From a bacterium (GTDB lineage: Bacteria; Armatimonadota; Abditibacteriia; Abditibacteriales; Abditibacteriaceae), in assembly GCA_004172935.1 (NCBI GenBank), contig SDZD01000001.1:62001-126000 (forward strand): a stretch of 64,000 nt of DNA, given 5' to 3'. Under the pieces are notes generated by a model. The model had not been told where the DNA came from. It ran no database searches and saw only the letters and a list, made by a program, of their open reading frames with translations. Both the position numbers and the translations under genes were made by a program. Each line of letters begins with the position of its first letter. Position 1 is the stretch's first letter. Shown one piece after another: positions 62,809-64,000 of the stretch.

Positions 62809-63861
62809 ATGCTGAAGATGAGCGATATTGCGCGGCACGCGGGCGTGTCTCCCACGACGGTTTCGTTCGTGCTGAATGACGGTCCCGAAGGCGAACGCAT
62901 TTCGGAGCAAACTCGGCAAAAAGTGTTGCGGGCGGCAGAAGAGTTGGGCTATCGCTCTAACCATCTGGCGCGGGCTATGCGGACTGGCGACACGCGAATG
63001 CTTGGGCTGTTGGGTGGCAGGAGCGCGGAAGAACAGGTCGGGCGCATGTTAGAAGGCGCGCTGATCGCTGCCGACAAAGAAGGCTATACGCTGAAACTTC
63101 TGCGCCTTGATGCGATTGACAATAGCGCGCATCAGGCGATTCGCCGCGCGTCGGAGTTGCGCTTAATGGGCATGATCGCGTTGCATTTACCGGCCTCCAT
63201 TCTCAACGAATTGCATATCGAAGCGGCGAAATACAACACGCCGCTGGTTGTTCTGGATGCGCAGTACGAAATGCCCGATGTCGCTCAGGTAACATCGGAT
63301 GATGTGAGCGGCATTGAGGCCGGGGTGGCGCATCTGGTGGCGCTTGGCCATTCGCGCATCGCGTTTATTGGCGGTTTGACGGACACATTGACGGCCCGCA
63401 AAGAAGCCTTCGAAGCGGCGATGAGCCGCCACGGCCTCGCGATTGAAACGGACTTCATCCAGAACAGCCACTTCCGTTTGCGTGAGACATCGCTGGCGGC
63501 GGCGCGTGCCCTACTCTGCCGCGAATCTCATCTGCGGCCAACAGCCATCTTCTGCTCAGGCGACCTAATCGCGCTCGCGACGTTGCAAGTCGCAGCGGAA
63601 GTGGGCGTGCGAGTGCCCCACGACCTTTCGTTAGTGGGCTTTGCCAATTTGACAGCGAGCGAGTTCGCGACGCCGCCGCTGACAACCATCGAGCAACCTT
63701 TTACCGAAATGGGGAAAGTCGCGGTCGAAACTCTGCTCGGCATCATTAGCAGTCGAAGCAACGAAGGTTCTACGGATGGGAAGAAATCGCAGCCTTTCAT
63801 CAAAAGAGTGCTGCCAACGCAACTCATCGAGCGGGCTTCGACAGGGCGAATCGCTCGATGA
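62809..63861 (+). CDS. LacI-family transcriptional regulator
   Basis: This 350-residue repressor-type protein has an N-terminal helix-turn-helix (MSDIARHAGVSPTTVSFVLN) with hinge (RQKVLRAAEELGYRSNHLAR). A periplasmic-binding-protein-like effector domain follows (RMLGLLGGRSAEEQVGRMLE; GVAHLVALGHSRIAFIGGLT; RPTAIFCSGDLIALATLQVA). It should bind a sugar and control the divergent arabinan operon. The start may be at 62809 or at the ATG at 62818. The 3' end takes part in an 18-bp terminator hairpin. Confidence 0.93.
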   Translation: MLKMSDIARHAGVSPTTVSFVLNDGPEGERISEQTRQKVLRAAEELGYRSNHLARAMRTGDTRMLGLLGGRSAEEQVGRMLEGALIAADKEGYTLKLLRLDAIDNSAHQAIRRASELRLMGMIALHLPASILNELHIEAAKYNTPLVVLDAQYEMPDVAQVTSDDVSGIEAGVAHLVALGHSRIAFIGGLTDTLTARKEAFEAAMSRHGLAIETDFIQNSHFRLRETSLAAARALLCRESHLRPTAIFCSGDLIALATLQVAAEVGVRVPHDLSLVGFANLTASEFATPPLTTIEQPFTEMGKVAVETLLGIISSRSNEGSTDGKKSQPFIKRVLPTQLIERASTGRIAR

Positions 63862-63869
63862 GTTGCGTT
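63816..63869. terminator. Terminator hairpin overlapping the end of the LacI gene
   Basis: AACGCAACTCATCGAGCG (63816-63833) and its exact complement (63852-63869) form an 18-bp stem with an 18-base loop. The stop codon of the LacI gene lies within the 3' arm. TTTAGATTTT follows. It separates the convergent LacI and HNH genes. Confidence 0.8.
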
Positions 63870-64000
63870 TAGATTTTGTCGCCCTTGTCCGAATTACAGC
63901 GACGACATAGCAACCGAATATTACCCACTGTCGAAGCACCTCCTCGCGAAAAGGGAATGTCATGGTCATATTCCAGACACGCACCTCGACCACCAATTCC
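63869..64000 (-). CDS. Partial HNH endonuclease, C-terminal 43 residues
   Basis: The frame enters from the right edge and ends at TAA (63869-63871). It reads CLEYDHDIPFSRGGASTVGN followed by IRLLCRRCNSDKGDK. It has the HNH pattern: His in YDHD, Asn in VGNIRLLC, and CxxC-N in CRRCNSDKG. Such domains occur in restriction enzymes, group I intron and phage nucleases, and general HNH proteins. The start and most of the protein lie outside the window. It is convergent with the LacI gene. Confidence 0.8.
   Translation of the reverse strand, partial: GIGGRGACLEYDHDIPFSRGGASTVGNIRLLCRRCNSDKGDKI

Noticed and set aside
1..64000. CRISPR array, tRNA or rRNA genes
   Set aside because: I saw no regularly spaced repeats and no tRNA or rRNA sequence by eye. 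A covariance-model scan would be decisive for tRNAs.

Overview
The window looks like a chromosomal stretch of a Gram-negative-type bacterium of moderately high GC. Armatimonadota, or the related Abditibacteriota, is my best guess. The two prepilin-like proteins carry the [19 protein letters not shown] leader followed by an [14 protein letters not shown] segment, a style I associate with that group. Many start codons lack a clear Shine-Dalgarno sequence, and plant-polysaccharide hydrolases are numerous. There is no rRNA gene, and I saw no tRNA or CRISPR array. The taxonomic call is inference.

Layout. Positions 1-6.8 kb: a partial secreted/membrane protein, then a minus-strand ATP synthase operon (two small membrane proteins, then a, c, b, delta, alpha, gamma). 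It ends in a terminator without the beta and epsilon genes. 7.0-11.5 kb: an ABC-2-like permease followed by a two-gene carotenoid module (phytoene/squalene synthase and a CrtI-type desaturase). 11.8-22.5 kb: a PAS hybrid histidine kinase, an acetyltransferase, an ABC binding lipoprotein plus ATPase without a permease, a prepilin peptidase, an unusual nucleotidyltransferase-pseudoreceiver fusion, a MerR-like regulator with a VWA protein, and a LolA-like protein. 22.5-26 kb: a protein of unknown function, a histidine-family phosphatase with an apparent ATC start, class I aldolase, and a serine recombinase interrupted by an in-frame TAG. 26.1-33.4 kb: a 2215-residue SecA carrying about 1.2 kb-codon equivalents of insertions (roughly 1,100-1,200 extra residues), preceded by a small signal-bearing ORF and two hairpins in an arrangement that recalls secM-secA. 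33.6-42.9 kb: a prepilin-like protein, a TPR protein, Mug-type DNA glycosylase, rhodanese, a LuxR-type regulator, ribosomal protein bL9, a CPBP protease and a phosphodiester glycosidase. 42.9-63.9 kb: a polysaccharide-use region with GH27, a two-component system, heparinase/alginate-lyase-like protein, GH51, a GH50-like enzyme, a second prepilin-like protein, two GH43 enzymes, a polytopic membrane protein translationally coupled to the endo-arabinanase, and a LacI regulator. A partial HNH endonuclease closes the window.

How it fits together. The right-hand 20 kb reads as an arabinan/pectin-side-chain module. Secreted endo-arabinanase (GH43 plus ricin-type lectin), a GH43 exo-enzyme and a lipoprotein GH51 arabinofuranosidase would release arabinose. 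The coupled membrane protein is a candidate importer, and the divergent LacI protein with a perfect 14-bp palindrome at its own start is the likely regulator. Convergent genes are repeatedly separated by long, perfect bidirectional terminator hairpins.

The most unusual items are the giant SecA and its leader region, the sugar-nucleotidyltransferase fused to a receiver domain lacking its phospho-aspartate, and the membrane-protein/arabinanase coupling.
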